Origin: Zhengella sp041738295 | GTDB taxonomy: Bacteria; Pseudomonadota; Alphaproteobacteria; Rhizobiales; Rhizobiaceae | Length of the DNA: 64,000 bases | Reading direction: 5' to 3' | Assembly (NCBI GenBank): GCA_041738295.1 | Contig: JBGSQC010000188.1 | Span: forward strand, 6,896 to 70,895 | Shown here: positions 1-10,777 of the stretch, piece by piece | How the letters are laid out: the number at the start of each line of letters is the position of its first letter | Numbering within the stretch: position 1 is the first letter of the stretch | Program-made: the position numbers and the translations under genes | The notes under the pieces: model-generated | The model's input: the letters and a program-made list of their open reading frames with translations, nothing else | Databases searched by the model: none | Told to the model about the DNA's origin: nothing

Positions 1-2241
<2,241 letters not shown>

Positions 2242-2323
2242 TCACAGTCTGTTCGCTTGACTTGGCGCTTGCGGGCAATAGCCTGAGAGCTTCGGCCGGA
2301 TTGAAACCGGCCAAGGAGAAGAA

Positions 2324-3508
2324 ATGGACCTGAACGGGGGCTTGATCGACGCCATTGCTGCGCGCGCAGGCGATATCGCCGAGTGGCGGCGTGACCTGCA
2401 CCGCAATCCGGAACTGCTTTACGATGTTCATCGCACCGCTGGTTTCGTGGCCGACAAGCTGCGCGCGTTTGGCGTGGATGAAGTGGTCACCGGCATCGGC
2501 CGAACCGGCGTTGTCGGAATCATCCGGGGCAAGGGCGGCCACAATGGCGAGGTCATTGGTCTGCGCGCTGACATGGATGCGTTGCCGATCACGGAGGCAA
2601 CCGGCAAGCCCTGGTCCTCGACAACGCCCGGCAAGATGCATGCCTGCGGCCATGATGGCCATACCGCCATGCTGCTCGGCGCCGCGCGCCATCTGGCCGA
2701 AACCCGAAACTTTGCCGGCACAGTCGCGCTGATCTTCCAGCCCGCCGAGGAAGGCGGAGCAGGGGGCAAGGCCATGGTGGATGACGGCATGATGGAGCGC
2801 TTCGGTATTACCCGCGTTTTCGGAATGCACAACATGCCGGGGCTCCCTGTTGGCCAATTCGCCATGCGTCCGGGCCCGATCATGGCGGCGGCAGACCATT
2901 TCTCGATCACCGTGGAAGGCGTCGGCGGGCACGCCGCCATGCCGCACAAATGCGTCGATCCGGCGGTCGTTGCCGCCCATCTCATCACCAGCCTGCAGGC
3001 AATCGTCGCACGCAATGTCGATCCGGTGGAAAGCGCCGTGCTCTCGATCACCTCGATGCAATCCAGTTCAGACGCCTACAATGTCATTGCCCAGCGCGTG
3101 GAGTTGAAGGGCACGGTGCGCACCTTGTCAAACGACGTGCGCGCACAGGTGCGCGAGCGCATGGACCGCGTTCTGGAGCATCTGCCTGCTGCCTTTGGAG
3201 CAACCGCTACCATGAACTTCCGGCCGGGATACCCGGTTACGGTCAATCACGTGGCCGAGACCGCCATCGCCATTTCAGTGGCGCAGGAATTGGCAGGCGA
3301 GGCGGGTGTCGATCCGGCCTGCGCGCCGCTGATGGGGGCGGAGGACTTTTCATTCATGCTGGAAGCGCGACCCGGTGCCTTCATCTTCTCCGGCAATGGC
3401 GACAGCGCCGGGCTTCACCATCCGGCCTATGATTTCAACGATGAGGCGATTGCCCACGGCGCATCCTACTGGGTGCGGCTTGCCGAACGATTGATGCCGG
3501 TAGTCTGA
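2324..3508 (+). CDS. M20 family metallo-amidohydrolase
   Basis: A 394-residue peptidase M20 / amidohydrolase of the hippurate hydrolase and N-acyl-amino-acid deacylase group, a cytosolic enzyme that removes acyl groups from amino acids. Visible motifs are RADMDALP at 81-88, the metal-binding HACGHDGH at 106-113 and the catalytic QPAEEG with Glu142-Glu143, followed by a dimerisation domain and a C-terminal metal ligand region (GAEDFSFML). An AAGGAGAAG Shine-Dalgarno lies just before the ATG. It follows mfd by about 80 bases in the same direction. The exact substrate cannot be read from sequence; hippurate, acetyl-amino acids or indole-acetyl-amino acids are all possible. Confidence 0.9.
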   Translation: MDLNGGLIDAIAARAGDIAEWRRDLHRNPELLYDVHRTAGFVADKLRAFGVDEVVTGIGRTGVVGIIRGKGGHNGEVIGLRADMDALPITEATGKPWSSTTPGKMHACGHDGHTAMLLGAARHLAETRNFAGTVALIFQPAEEGGAGGKAMVDDGMMERFGITRVFGMHNMPGLPVGQFAMRPGPIMAAADHFSITVEGVGGHAAMPHKCVDPAVVAAHLITSLQAIVARNVDPVESAVLSITSMQSSSDAYNVIAQRVELKGTVRTLSNDVRAQVRERMDRVLEHLPAAFGATATMNFRPGYPVTVNHVAETAIAISVAQELAGEAGVDPACAPLMGAEDFSFMLEARPGAFIFSGNGDSAGLHHPAYDFNDEAIAHGASYWVRLAERLMPVV

Positions 3509-3514
3509 AGCCGT

Positions 3515-3865
3515 TCAGCGCGCTTTGACAAAGCCCGAGGCAGCAACCAGCACCCAGGCGAGGATGAGGCTGGAACCCCCCAGCGGAGCCGCCATCGGGA
3601 ACAGCCGCATTCCAGCAAGTTCGCGTATCACGAGGTCTCCGCAGAAGAGCACGAGGCCGAGCACCATCACCCAAGCGCCGAGAAAGCGAAGCCGGGACGG
3701 TGAAAGCGCCGCCAGCGAAAGCAGGGCGGGCGCATGGAAGAGCAGCATTTGAGAGGCGGTTTGCAGGTTTCCGCCGCCCAGATGCGCCGCATAGGCACCA
3801 AGGCCGACGCCGGATGCCCCGGCAAGGCCTGCGATGATGATGAAAAGCTGGGTGGTTCGAAGCAT
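3515..3865 (-). CDS. DUF423 family small membrane protein
   Basis: A 116-residue hydrophobic protein with about four membrane segments. The N-terminal pattern (IIAGLAGASGVGLGAYAAH) and the overall layout fit the DUF423 / YgdD inner-membrane family, whose function is not established. It converges on the M20 gene with only six bases between the stop codons, and is divergent from the zinc-ribbon gene at 3947. The start ATG gives a normal length for the family. Assignment is by pattern recognition of the family, not by a search. Confidence 0.82.
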   Translation of the reverse strand: MLRTTQLFIIIAGLAGASGVGLGAYAAHLGGGNLQTASQMLLFHAPALLSLAALSPSRLRFLGAWVMVLGLVLFCGDLVIRELAGMRLFPMAAPLGGSSLILAWVLVAASGFVKAR

Positions 3866-3946
3866 TCAGCCTTGGTCCCTTGTCACTCTGTTGCGCGCTG
3901 GTGCGAAAGATTGCAATCTTTGCGCCAGTCTGTTTGTCTTGGCCCC

Positions 3947-4402
3947 ATGACCAGTGATGCACAAGAGGCTGGCGGAAAGCCGCGCGATCATTTTTGCCCC
4001 GGATGCGGCAAGCAACTTCGCTATGGCCCTCGAAACCCTTGGTACTTCTGCGGAAACTGCATCGCAACCGCGACCGATGCGCGCGGACATCCGATCAGCT
4101 TCATCGGCATGGGTGCCGAATGGTGCTATAGCGACGGCCACGGACCTGATGCCCATGACAGCAAGGCGACCGCTATCCTTTGCCTGATTTCAGGAAGGCC
4201 GGTCATCGTGCACGAAGCGCGGCAGGGCGGTCAGGTTGCGGAACCAGTCTATCTGCCGCATCTGCCGAGCCACAGGCCAGCATCGGCCAATCCGATTGAT
4301 CAGGCGCGCGCTGCCAAAACGGTTGACCTCACGGACGCCGGCACTCTGGACAGGGTGGTGGCCGAGCGGCTGGTCACGCCGGGGCGCAAGGTCCGGTACT
4401 GA
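3947..4402 (+). CDS. Zinc-ribbon protein of unknown function
   Basis: A 151-residue cytosolic protein. Near the N-terminus it carries two CxxC pairs (Cys17-Cys20 and Cys35-Cys38) separated by a short aromatic stretch (YGPRNPWYF), a typical zinc ribbon. The rest has a conserved-looking core around GMGAEWCYSDGHG and a basic tail. I do not recognise a named family. The frame is open further upstream to 3734, but that extension lies antisense to the DUF423 gene, so I place the start at the ATG at 3947; no strong Shine-Dalgarno precedes it, which leaves the start uncertain. Confidence 0.6.
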   Translation: MTSDAQEAGGKPRDHFCPGCGKQLRYGPRNPWYFCGNCIATATDARGHPISFIGMGAEWCYSDGHGPDAHDSKATAILCLISGRPVIVHEARQGGQVAEPVYLPHLPSHRPASANPIDQARAAKTVDLTDAGTLDRVVAERLVTPGRKVRY

Positions 4403-4650
4403 AAGCCACAATCCAGAAGGGCGCTGACCAGCAGGGCGCGGATGCGCCACTGAGACTTCCGCCAATGCTCCGCAATGCCGTGCAATCCGGCCCGTATATG
4501 CTTGCTGTGCCGGGCGAACCCCTGGCCGCTGTTGCATTCCCCGGTGGTGATACCCATATACGATAAGTTGCTCGATATACCCATAGTATCAATCAAGAGT
4601 AGCTTTAGTCGTGCAACGCAAACCCACTTACCAAACGGGAGTATCTCATC
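4403..4650. other. Intergenic region upstream of the acidic protein
   Basis: About 250 bases with no convincing gene. The right half is less GC-rich than its surroundings and contains two copies of ATACCCATA about 23 bases apart (4551-4559 and near 4576), each next to a CGATA element. These could be operator or promoter elements for the gene that starts at 4651. No clear -35/-10 pair or terminator hairpin was seen. Confidence 0.3.
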
Positions 4651-5052
4651 ATGACAGCAGGACAAGCCAGCGGAACTGGTGCAATGACTGAGCTTGACGA
4701 CGATAAGGTTCGCAAGAACGACATCCTCAGCAATCGTGACAAGGCCCAAAGATTGCCGGGTCAGGGATTGGATGGAAAAGGGATTCAGGTCGACGAGTAC
4801 AAGGACAATCCGGCCAATCACCGGCCATCCGGCGATGATCATGAGCAGCCCCACAGCAAGCCCGCCGCCGAAGAATTGGACAAGCAGTCTTCTGAGGAAG
4901 CGAATTCCGCAGAGTCCGACGATGCGGGTCAGCATGACCGGCCTGGTTTTGATCTTGGCGGGTCGTCAGGCAAGACCCATGGAGGCAAAGGCCTCGGACT
5001 TGGAGAAGATGCAAAAGAGGAAGGCCGGGAAGAGTGGCGATTGCCCAGGTAG
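4651..5052 (+). CDS. Acidic low-complexity hydrophilic protein
   Basis: A 133-residue protein rich in Asp, Glu, Lys, Gly and Ser, with no cysteine, almost no aromatic or large hydrophobic residues and no membrane segment or signal peptide. It looks intrinsically disordered; hydrophilic proteins of this composition are often stress-associated, but that is inference. Support for coding: a GGGAG Shine-Dalgarno eight bases before the ATG and a highly polar composition that would be unlikely from a non-coding frame of GC-rich DNA. A second frame (4694-5134) is also open but gives an Arg/Ser/Met-rich product typical of a shadow frame. No family recognised. Confidence 0.55.
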   Translation: MTAGQASGTGAMTELDDDKVRKNDILSNRDKAQRLPGQGLDGKGIQVDEYKDNPANHRPSGDDHEQPHSKPAAEELDKQSSEEANSAESDDAGQHDRPGFDLGGSSGKTHGGKGLGLGEDAKEEGREEWRLPR

Positions 5053-5197
5053 CAATGCGTCCGGCAAGCTGACTGAAGCTTGGCCCCAAAGGCTTGTACA
5101 AAAGTTGGATAAGATGGATTATGGAACTAATTGATCCGAGATCGATTGGCTAAGGAGCTGATTTAGCGCCAATTTTAGCAATCGAAATACCGTCTGG

Positions 5198-5668
5198 TCA
5201 TGCCTTCAGATCGGCAATGTGTGCCTTCGCAGCCTTGAGCAGCGCCTCGGTGTCAGCCTCGAACACGGCATCATGGGCACCGGCCGCTGCCCAGACCTTG
5301 GCAAAGCGCAGCAGCGTCTCATCCGCCAGACAGTCGATGGCGATCTTGTGGCCGATCGGCGATACGCCTCCGATGGCAAAGCCGGTCTCGTCACGGATCA
5401 GGCGCGGATCGGCACGGCCGAGCTTTTCGCCGGTCAAGGCGGCTGCCTTGGCGAGGTCGAGCGAATTGTTACCAGCAACCAGAAACAAATGAAGCTTTCC
5501 AGACGTTTCGCCCTGGAAGATCAGCGATTTGACGATCTGTGCCACATCGCAACCGCATTGCTGTGCAGCCTCGGCTGCCGTGCGGGTCGATTCACCCATG
5601 CGCTTGACCGTGATTTCCAATCCGGCGGATCGGGCTGCTTCTTCGACGCGGGTGATGCTTTTGCTCAT
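5198..5668 (-). CDS. YbaK/EbsC-type aminoacyl-tRNA deacylase
   Basis: A 156-residue single-domain protein of the YbaK/ProX editing family, which hydrolyses mischarged aminoacyl-tRNA, such as Cys- or Ala-tRNA(Pro), in the cytosol. Family features seen: a central IVKSLIFQ strand with the conserved Lys, the LVAGNNSLDL segment, and the loop GFAIGGVSPIGH. The length matches stand-alone deacylases. It lies just downstream of the MBL hydrolase gene (19 bases) on the same strand. Which tRNA it edits cannot be told from the sequence. Confidence 0.87.
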   Translation of the reverse strand: MSKSITRVEEAARSAGLEITVKRMGESTRTAAEAAQQCGCDVAQIVKSLIFQGETSGKLHLFLVAGNNSLDLAKAAALTGEKLGRADPRLIRDETGFAIGGVSPIGHKIAIDCLADETLLRFAKVWAAAGAHDAVFEADTEALLKAAKAHIADLKA

Positions 5669-5686
5669 TGAATAATTCTCGTCATT

Positions 5687-6502
5687 TCAACTGTTTGCAA
5701 CGTCAAGTTCAATCTGCATGCCATCAAAGGCCGGTTCCACATGGTCCGGCGTTTCGGCCATCACGGTCATAAAGTCGAGCGGAATGTGCATATGGGTCAG
5801 CACGGCGCGCTTGGGTGCCAGCCGGTCGATCCAGTCCAGCGCCTCGCCGAGCGAGAAATGGCTCGGATGGCGCTTGTATTGCAGTGCATCAATGACCAGA
5901 ACATCGAGCCCTTGCAAACGCGCTGCCGTGGCATCGGAGAAGCCTGATACGTCGGAGCAATAGGCCATGGACCCCATGCGGAACGCAAGCGAGGTGATGT
6001 CACCATGCAACTGCGGCAAAGGTTCCAAGGTGATTGGCCCGCCCTCGCCGTCAATCGTAAACGGCTCGCCATGGGTGATCCTGTGCGCGCTGAGGATCGG
6101 CGGATAGGCCGAACCCGCCGGCGTCTTGAAACAATAGCTGAAGGCTTCGCGCAGCCGGTCCATCGTGTGATCATCGGCCCAGATGTCGATCAACCGTCGC
6201 TGGGTGATCACATAGCCGCGCAGGTCATCAATGCCGTGGATATGATCGGCATGGGGATGGGTGTAGACCACGCCGTCGAGCGATGGCACTTGAGCCGCGA
6301 TCATCTGCTCGCGGAAATCCGGCCCCGTGTCGATGACGACGCGCGTCACGCCAGTGTCCGAAATGCGCTCGACCAGCGCTGAAGCGCGCCTGCGCCTGTT
6401 CTTCGGGTTGGCCGGATCGCAATTGCCCCAATCGCCGGAAATGCGCGGCACGCCCGGCGAGGAGCCGCAGCCGAGAATGGTAAGGCGCAGCCGGTCCACC
6501 AT
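5687..6502 (-). CDS. MBL-fold metallohydrolase, PhnP-like
   Basis: A 271-residue metallo-beta-lactamase-fold hydrolase. The zinc-binding signature THPHADH is at 81-87 (His82, His84, Asp86, His87), with a later metal Asp region (YCSDVSGF) and a distal His pair (LTHMHIPLD). The N-terminus has the GCGSSPGVPR pattern typical of the PhnP/RNase Z-like branch that includes cyclic phosphodiesterases. The start is three bases beyond the tatD stop, so the two genes are almost certainly cotranscribed (metG-tatD-MBL is a common alphaproteobacterial order). The substrate is not known; phosphodiester cleavage is inferred from the branch. Confidence 0.88.
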   Translation of the reverse strand: MVDRLRLTILGCGSSPGVPRISGDWGNCDPANPKNRRRRASALVERISDTGVTRVVIDTGPDFREQMIAAQVPSLDGVVYTHPHADHIHGIDDLRGYVITQRRLIDIWADDHTMDRLREAFSYCFKTPAGSAYPPILSAHRITHGEPFTIDGEGGPITLEPLPQLHGDITSLAFRMGSMAYCSDVSGFSDATAARLQGLDVLVIDALQYKRHPSHFSLGEALDWIDRLAPKRAVLTHMHIPLDFMTVMAETPDHVEPAFDGMQIELDVANS

Positions 6503-6505
6503 GGT

Positions 6506-7303
6506 TCAGGCGGCTTCCGCCAGCGGCGGCATTTTTGTGAAAAGTCTCATGCAATTGGCAGTCGTCACACGCGCAATCTCGTCCTCGCTGACGCCCATGG
6601 TTTCGGCCAGTACGCGTGCCGTGTTGACGACGAAAGACGGCTCGTTGCGTTTTCCCCGGTGTGGCGGCGGCGCAAGATACGGCGCGTCGGTTTCGATCAG
6701 CAGCCGGTCCAGCGGCAGATCGCGGGCAATGGCACGGATTTCCTCGCTGTTCTTGAACGTCAGGATGCCGGAAAAGGACACATGACCGCCGAGCTCGATG
6801 CCGGTTTCGGCCAGCCCGCGGCCTGACGAGAAGCAGTGCAGGATGAAAGGGAAGGCCCCCTTCCCTGTTTCTTCCCTGAGGATTGCTGCCATGTCGTCAT
6901 CTGCGTCGCGCGCATGGATCACCAGCGGCAGTTGCGTCTCGCGGGCGGCGTCGATGTGCGCACGGAAGCTCTTGGCCTGTTCGTCGCGCGGGCTCTTGTC
7001 GTAGAAATAATCAAGGCCCGCCTCGCCGATCGCCACGCATTTGGGATGGGCGGCGAGTGCCACGAGCAAGTCCGCCGTCACATCCTGCTCTTCATGGGCG
7101 TTGTGCGGATGGGTGCCGACCGAGCAGAACACCGGTGCATGGGCTTCGGCAATGGCGCGAATGCCGTCAAAGCGCTTCACGCGTGTCGAGATCGTCACCA
7201 TGCGGGCGACCCCGGCATCGAGCGCGCGCTGCACAATCGCCTCGCGCTCCTCGGCGAAATCCGGGAAATCCAGATGGCAATGGCTGTCGATGAGAACCCG
7301 CAT
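6506..7303 (-). CDS. tatD: TatD family metal-dependent DNase
   Basis: A 265-residue TIM-barrel hydrolase of the TatD family, a Mg-dependent deoxyribonuclease active on DNA ends. The metal site begins at the N-terminus with DSHCHLD (His8, His10), followed by GEAGLDY, the HARDA motif and the ETDAPYLAPPPHRG segment near the C-terminus. The start ATG at 7303 places the conserved MRVLIDSHCH at the N-terminus; the frame is open further upstream but that part overlaps metG. Only four bases separate it from the metG stop, consistent with an operon. Confidence 0.93.
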   Translation of the reverse strand: MRVLIDSHCHLDFPDFAEEREAIVQRALDAGVARMVTISTRVKRFDGIRAIAEAHAPVFCSVGTHPHNAHEEQDVTADLLVALAAHPKCVAIGEAGLDYFYDKSPRDEQAKSFRAHIDAARETQLPLVIHARDADDDMAAILREETGKGAFPFILHCFSSGRGLAETGIELGGHVSFSGILTFKNSEEIRAIARDLPLDRLLIETDAPYLAPPPHRGKRNEPSFVVNTARVLAETMGVSEDEIARVTTANCMRLFTKMPPLAEAA

Positions 7304-7307
7304 CGGA

Positions 7308-8846
7308 TCAGGCGCCTTCCTTCTCCACATAGCGCGGGAACACGCCCTGCGGTGCGGGCAGCTCGGTGCCGGGCACAAGGCGCGCTTCCAGGTCGGCAAA
7401 AGAGCGCTTGTCGGCTGGCACAGCCACCAGGTCGAGCAGCTTGGCGGCAGCCGTCGGCATGAAGGCCTGCGTCAGGATGGCGATGCGCCGCACGGTCTCG
7501 GCCACCGTGTAGAGCACCGTGCCCATGCGCGCCGGATCAGTCTTGCGCAGCACCCAGGGTGCCATCGTGTCGATGTACTTGTCGGCGGCCGTCACGATGT
7601 CGAACACCGCTTCCACGGCCTTGTGGATCGCTTGGCGCTCCATCGCCTCGCGTGCGTTCGTCAGCGCGGCGGATGCTAGCGCGATCAGCGCCTCGTCATC
7701 GGCTGTCAGCGCGGCATTGTCCGGCACCTTGCCCTCGCAATTCTTGGCGATCATCGACAGCGAGCGCTGCGCCAGATTGCCCAGACCATTGGCGAGGTCA
7801 GCATTGATGCGGTTGACGATGGCCTCGTGGCTGTAGGACCCGTCATTGCCGAAGGGCACCTCGCGCATGAAGAAATAACGCACCGGGTCCAGCCCGTATT
7901 CCTCGATCAGCGCGAAGGGGTCGACCACATTGCCGACCGATTTCGACATTTTCTCGCCCTTGTTGAACAGGAAGCCGTGGGCGAAGACGCGGGCGGGCAG
8001 CTCCACGCCCGCACTCATCAGGAAGGCCGGCCAGTAAACGGCATGGAAGCGGACGATATCCTTGCCGATGATGTGCAGCGCCGGCCAATATTTCCAGCGC
8101 GCATTGGTCGTATCGGGATAGCCCGCCGCGGTGATGTAATTGGTCAGCGCATCGACCCAGACATACATCACATGGCCGTCATTGCCCGGCACCGGAATGC
8201 CCCAATCAAAGGTGGTGCGCGAAATGGAAAGGTCCTTCAGGCCGCCCTTGACGAAGCTTGCCACTTCGTTGCGGCGCTCGGCAGGGGCCACGAATTCGGG
8301 ATTGCTCTCATAAAGCGCCAGCAGCTTGTCGCCATAGGCTGAAAGCCGGAAATAGTAGCTCTCTTCCTCCACCCATTCGACCGGTGATCCCAGCGGCTCG
8401 CGGCGCACGCCGTCTTCGCCGACGGTGGTTTCGCTTTCGTCGAAATAGGCTTCCTGGCGCACCGAATACCAGCCGCCATATTTGCCCAGATAGATGTCGC
8501 CATTGGCTTCCATGCGGCGCCAAAGCTCCTGCACCGACATGCGGTGGCGGGCCTCGGTGGTGCGGATAAAATCATCGTTGGAACAGCCCAGAACTTCGGC
8601 CAGCTGGCGGAAGACGGCCGAGTTGCGGTCAGCCAGTTCGATGGGCGTGATGCCTTCCTTTTCTGCCGTCTGCTGCATCTTCTGGCCGTGCTCGTCCGTT
8701 CCGGTCAGGAAGAACACGTCCTTGCCATCGGCCCGCGCGAATCGGGCCAGCACGTCGGTCGCAATCGCCGTGTAGGCGTGGCCGATATGCGGGACGCCGT
8801 TGGGATAGAAGATCGGCGTGGTGATGTAGAAGGTTTCTTTGCTCAT
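7308..8846 (-). CDS. metG: Methionyl-tRNA synthetase
   Basis: A 512-residue class I synthetase that charges tRNA-Met. HIGH signature at 20-23 and KMSKS at 299-303, with the correct Rossmann spacing and an anticodon-binding helical domain after it. The connective peptide lacks the four-cysteine zinc knuckle (YSVRQEAYF in its place), as in the metal-free MetG form found in many alphaproteobacteria. No C-terminal tRNA-binding EMAP domain is present. The chosen start puts MSKETFYITTPIFYPNG at the N-terminus, as in homologues; upstream in-frame residues do not look coding. It heads the run metG-tatD-MBL. Confidence 0.96.
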   Translation of the reverse strand: MSKETFYITTPIFYPNGVPHIGHAYTAIATDVLARFARADGKDVFFLTGTDEHGQKMQQTAEKEGITPIELADRNSAVFRQLAEVLGCSNDDFIRTTEARHRMSVQELWRRMEANGDIYLGKYGGWYSVRQEAYFDESETTVGEDGVRREPLGSPVEWVEEESYYFRLSAYGDKLLALYESNPEFVAPAERRNEVASFVKGGLKDLSISRTTFDWGIPVPGNDGHVMYVWVDALTNYITAAGYPDTTNARWKYWPALHIIGKDIVRFHAVYWPAFLMSAGVELPARVFAHGFLFNKGEKMSKSVGNVVDPFALIEEYGLDPVRYFFMREVPFGNDGSYSHEAIVNRINADLANGLGNLAQRSLSMIAKNCEGKVPDNAALTADDEALIALASAALTNAREAMERQAIHKAVEAVFDIVTAADKYIDTMAPWVLRKTDPARMGTVLYTVAETVRRIAILTQAFMPTAAAKLLDLVAVPADKRSFADLEARLVPGTELPAPQGVFPRYVEKEGA

Positions 8847-8951
8847 GGCAGGCGGCACCGGACTTGTCAGGACTGACTTTGATTTCGTTGCCTGCGGGAT
8901 ACCGCAATTGCAACGCCATTGCCAGTGCGCGAACGGCATTCATGGCCCGCT

Positions 8952-10001
8952 TCAGCCGGCAACGACACCCTGCAGCCGGTTAAGAAGGCCCATCACATGC
9001 TGGCGCTTGTCGAGATTGTAGGTCTCGGTGTCGGCAATTGTCTGTCCGGTTTGCCGCCACAGCTCTTCCAGCCGGTGCGCACGCGCCATGTCGCCGGATT
9101 GCGCGGCAAGTGTTGCACCCCGGGACAGGCGTTCAGCCAGATGGCGGTTGAACAGGTCGAAGGGAATGTCGGCGCCGCGCGCGGCAACTCCCGTTGCCAC
9201 CTTGCCTGCGGCCTCGACGTCAAAGGCAGAAGCATCCAGAACCTGGTCCACGGCTTCGGCAATGTCGAGTCCGCCATATTGCGTCATCAGCAGGGCCTGG
9301 CGTGCACTGCCTTCCGACAGCGCAAACAGCCGGTCGCGCGCACCCGGATCCACCGGCATATCGGCGCCGATGGATTCCAGAACCTTTGCGAGTTCGCCCT
9401 CTCCCAATGGCTGGAAGCGGTGCACCTGGCAGCGGGAGCGGATGGTCGGCAGCAGGCGGCCGGGCGAATGGGAAATCAGGATGAACAGCGTGGCGCGCGG
9501 CGGCTCTTCGAGGTTTTTCAACAGCGCATTGGCTGCATTGGTGTTCATGTCATCGGCCGAATCGATGATCACCATGCGGTAGCCGCCATCATGGGCGGTG
9601 CGCGAAAGGAAGCGTCCGACACGGCGGATCTCGTCCACCGTGATCACCTGCTTGAACTTCTTGTTCTTCTCGTCAAAAGGCCGCGTCAGGTGCAGCACGC
9701 CTGGATTCGCGCCGGAAGCCACCTGCCGCCAGATCGCACTGCCGGTATCAGGCGAAACGAGTCGGTCTGGCGCATTGGACGGGTCGCGGACCTTCAGGAG
9801 ATGCCAGGCGAGATGGAAGGCCAGCGTTGCCTTGCCGATGCCGGGAGGCCCGGTAAACAGCAGTGCATGGTGCATCTTGCCGGATTGAAACGCTGCGGCC
9901 AGACCGTCAGCTTGCTCTTCATGGCCGAAGAGGAACGGATTGCCAGCCGGATCAGGGATGCCCGGCAGAGTGTCGGCCTGTTCCGGCGTCACAATGTCCA
10001 T
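8952..10001 (-). CDS. holB: DNA polymerase III delta' subunit
   Basis: A 349-residue clamp-loader subunit of the AAA+ family. The nucleotide-binding loop GPPGIGKAT lies at 51-59; the SRC-type motif (ISHSPGRLLPTIRSRCQ) typical of clamp-loader subunits follows. The start ATG overlaps the tmk stop by one base, so holB is translationally coupled to tmk; the order dac-tmk-holB-metG is a familiar alphaproteobacterial arrangement. In many bacteria delta' does not bind ATP, but the loop here looks intact. Confidence 0.93.
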   Translation of the reverse strand: MDIVTPEQADTLPGIPDPAGNPFLFGHEEQADGLAAAFQSGKMHHALLFTGPPGIGKATLAFHLAWHLLKVRDPSNAPDRLVSPDTGSAIWRQVASGANPGVLHLTRPFDEKNKKFKQVITVDEIRRVGRFLSRTAHDGGYRMVIIDSADDMNTNAANALLKNLEEPPRATLFILISHSPGRLLPTIRSRCQVHRFQPLGEGELAKVLESIGADMPVDPGARDRLFALSEGSARQALLMTQYGGLDIAEAVDQVLDASAFDVEAAGKVATGVAARGADIPFDLFNRHLAERLSRGATLAAQSGDMARAHRLEELWRQTGQTIADTETYNLDKRQHVMGLLNRLQGVVAG

Positions 10002-10714
10002 CAGGCAGGTTCCCTGCGCCCGGCGACAGCTGCATCAGCCAGCAGCACTTCGGCATGGGCGGTAATATGCTCCATTACCTCGTCCATGCCGGCAGATGCA
10101 TCTACCACCTTGCAGCGGTCCGGCTCGCGGGCAGCTATGGCAAGATAGGCCTGCCGGCGTCTGTCCTGCGTTGCCAGTTCTTCTTTTTCATATCGGTCGG
10201 CGATCCCGCTCGCACCACGCCGGGCCATGGCGCGCGCCATGCCTGTTTCCGCTGGCAGGTCGAGGATCAGCGTCAGGTCCGGAACCATGCCGTTGATGGC
10301 AACCTCTTCGAGGCGCGTCATGAAGGCGGGATCAAGATTGCCGGTGACGCCCTGGTAGACGCGGGACGAATCCATGAAGCGGTCACAAAGGACAATCTTT
10401 CCTGCTTTCACGGCTGGCCGGATCACTTGCTCCACATGATCGGAGCGGGCAGAGGCAAAGAGGATGGCTTCCATGGCAGGCCCGAACGGTTCCGCCGCAC
10501 CAGAAAGCAACACATGGCGCACGGCTTCGGCTCCGGGCGAGCCGCCGGGCTCACGCGTCACCAGCACCTCATGTCCACGCTCGCGCAGGGTCTCAGCCAG
10601 CCGGGTGATCTGGGTCGATTTGCCGGCACCCTCGCCGCCTTCGAACGTGATGAAAAGACCCTTGGCCAAGCGCTCTCCTGCCCATGTCGCAGAATCCGGA
10701 ATGAACCCCGTCAT
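10001..10714 (-). CDS. tmk: Thymidylate kinase
   Basis: A dTMP kinase that makes dTDP for DNA synthesis. The P-loop GGEGAGKST is at residues 26-34 counted from the ATG at 10714, followed by TREPGGSPGAE, the DRFMDSSRVYQG substrate segment and a lid-like region. Two starts are possible: the ATG at 10714 (237 residues, AGGA just upstream) and a TTG at 10669 (222 residues) preceded by AGGAGA. The TTG start places AKGLFITFEGGEG at the N-terminus, which fits most homologues, so the shorter form may be correct. It overlaps holB by one base. Confidence 0.94.
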   Translation of the reverse strand: MTGFIPDSATWAGERLAKGLFITFEGGEGAGKSTQITRLAETLRERGHEVLVTREPGGSPGAEAVRHVLLSGAAEPFGPAMEAILFASARSDHVEQVIRPAVKAGKIVLCDRFMDSSRVYQGVTGNLDPAFMTRLEEVAINGMVPDLTLILDLPAETGMARAMARRGASGIADRYEKEELATQDRRRQAYLAIAAREPDRCKVVDASAGMDEVMEHITAHAEVLLADAAVAGRREPA

Positions 10715-10777
10715 AAGGTCCTGCGCGGGGTCCGTCCATAGGGTGAAATGATGTGCAGGGACGCTCGCCGTGCCGGC

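Noticed and set aside
3734..3946. Upstream extension of the zinc-ribbon gene
   Set aside because: It lies antisense to the DUF423 gene and shows no conserved sequence.
4463..4564. 33-codon open frame between the zinc-ribbon and acidic protein genes
   Set aside because: No Shine-Dalgarno and no recognisable motif; could be chance.
4694..5134. Alternative frame overlapping the acidic protein
   Set aside because: Its Arg/Ser/Met-rich composition is typical of a shadow frame; the overlapping frame has the better Shine-Dalgarno.
8919..10148. Long plus-strand open frame opposite holB and tmk
   Set aside because: It runs antisense to two genes with intact motifs and has no family-like sequence or Shine-Dalgarno.
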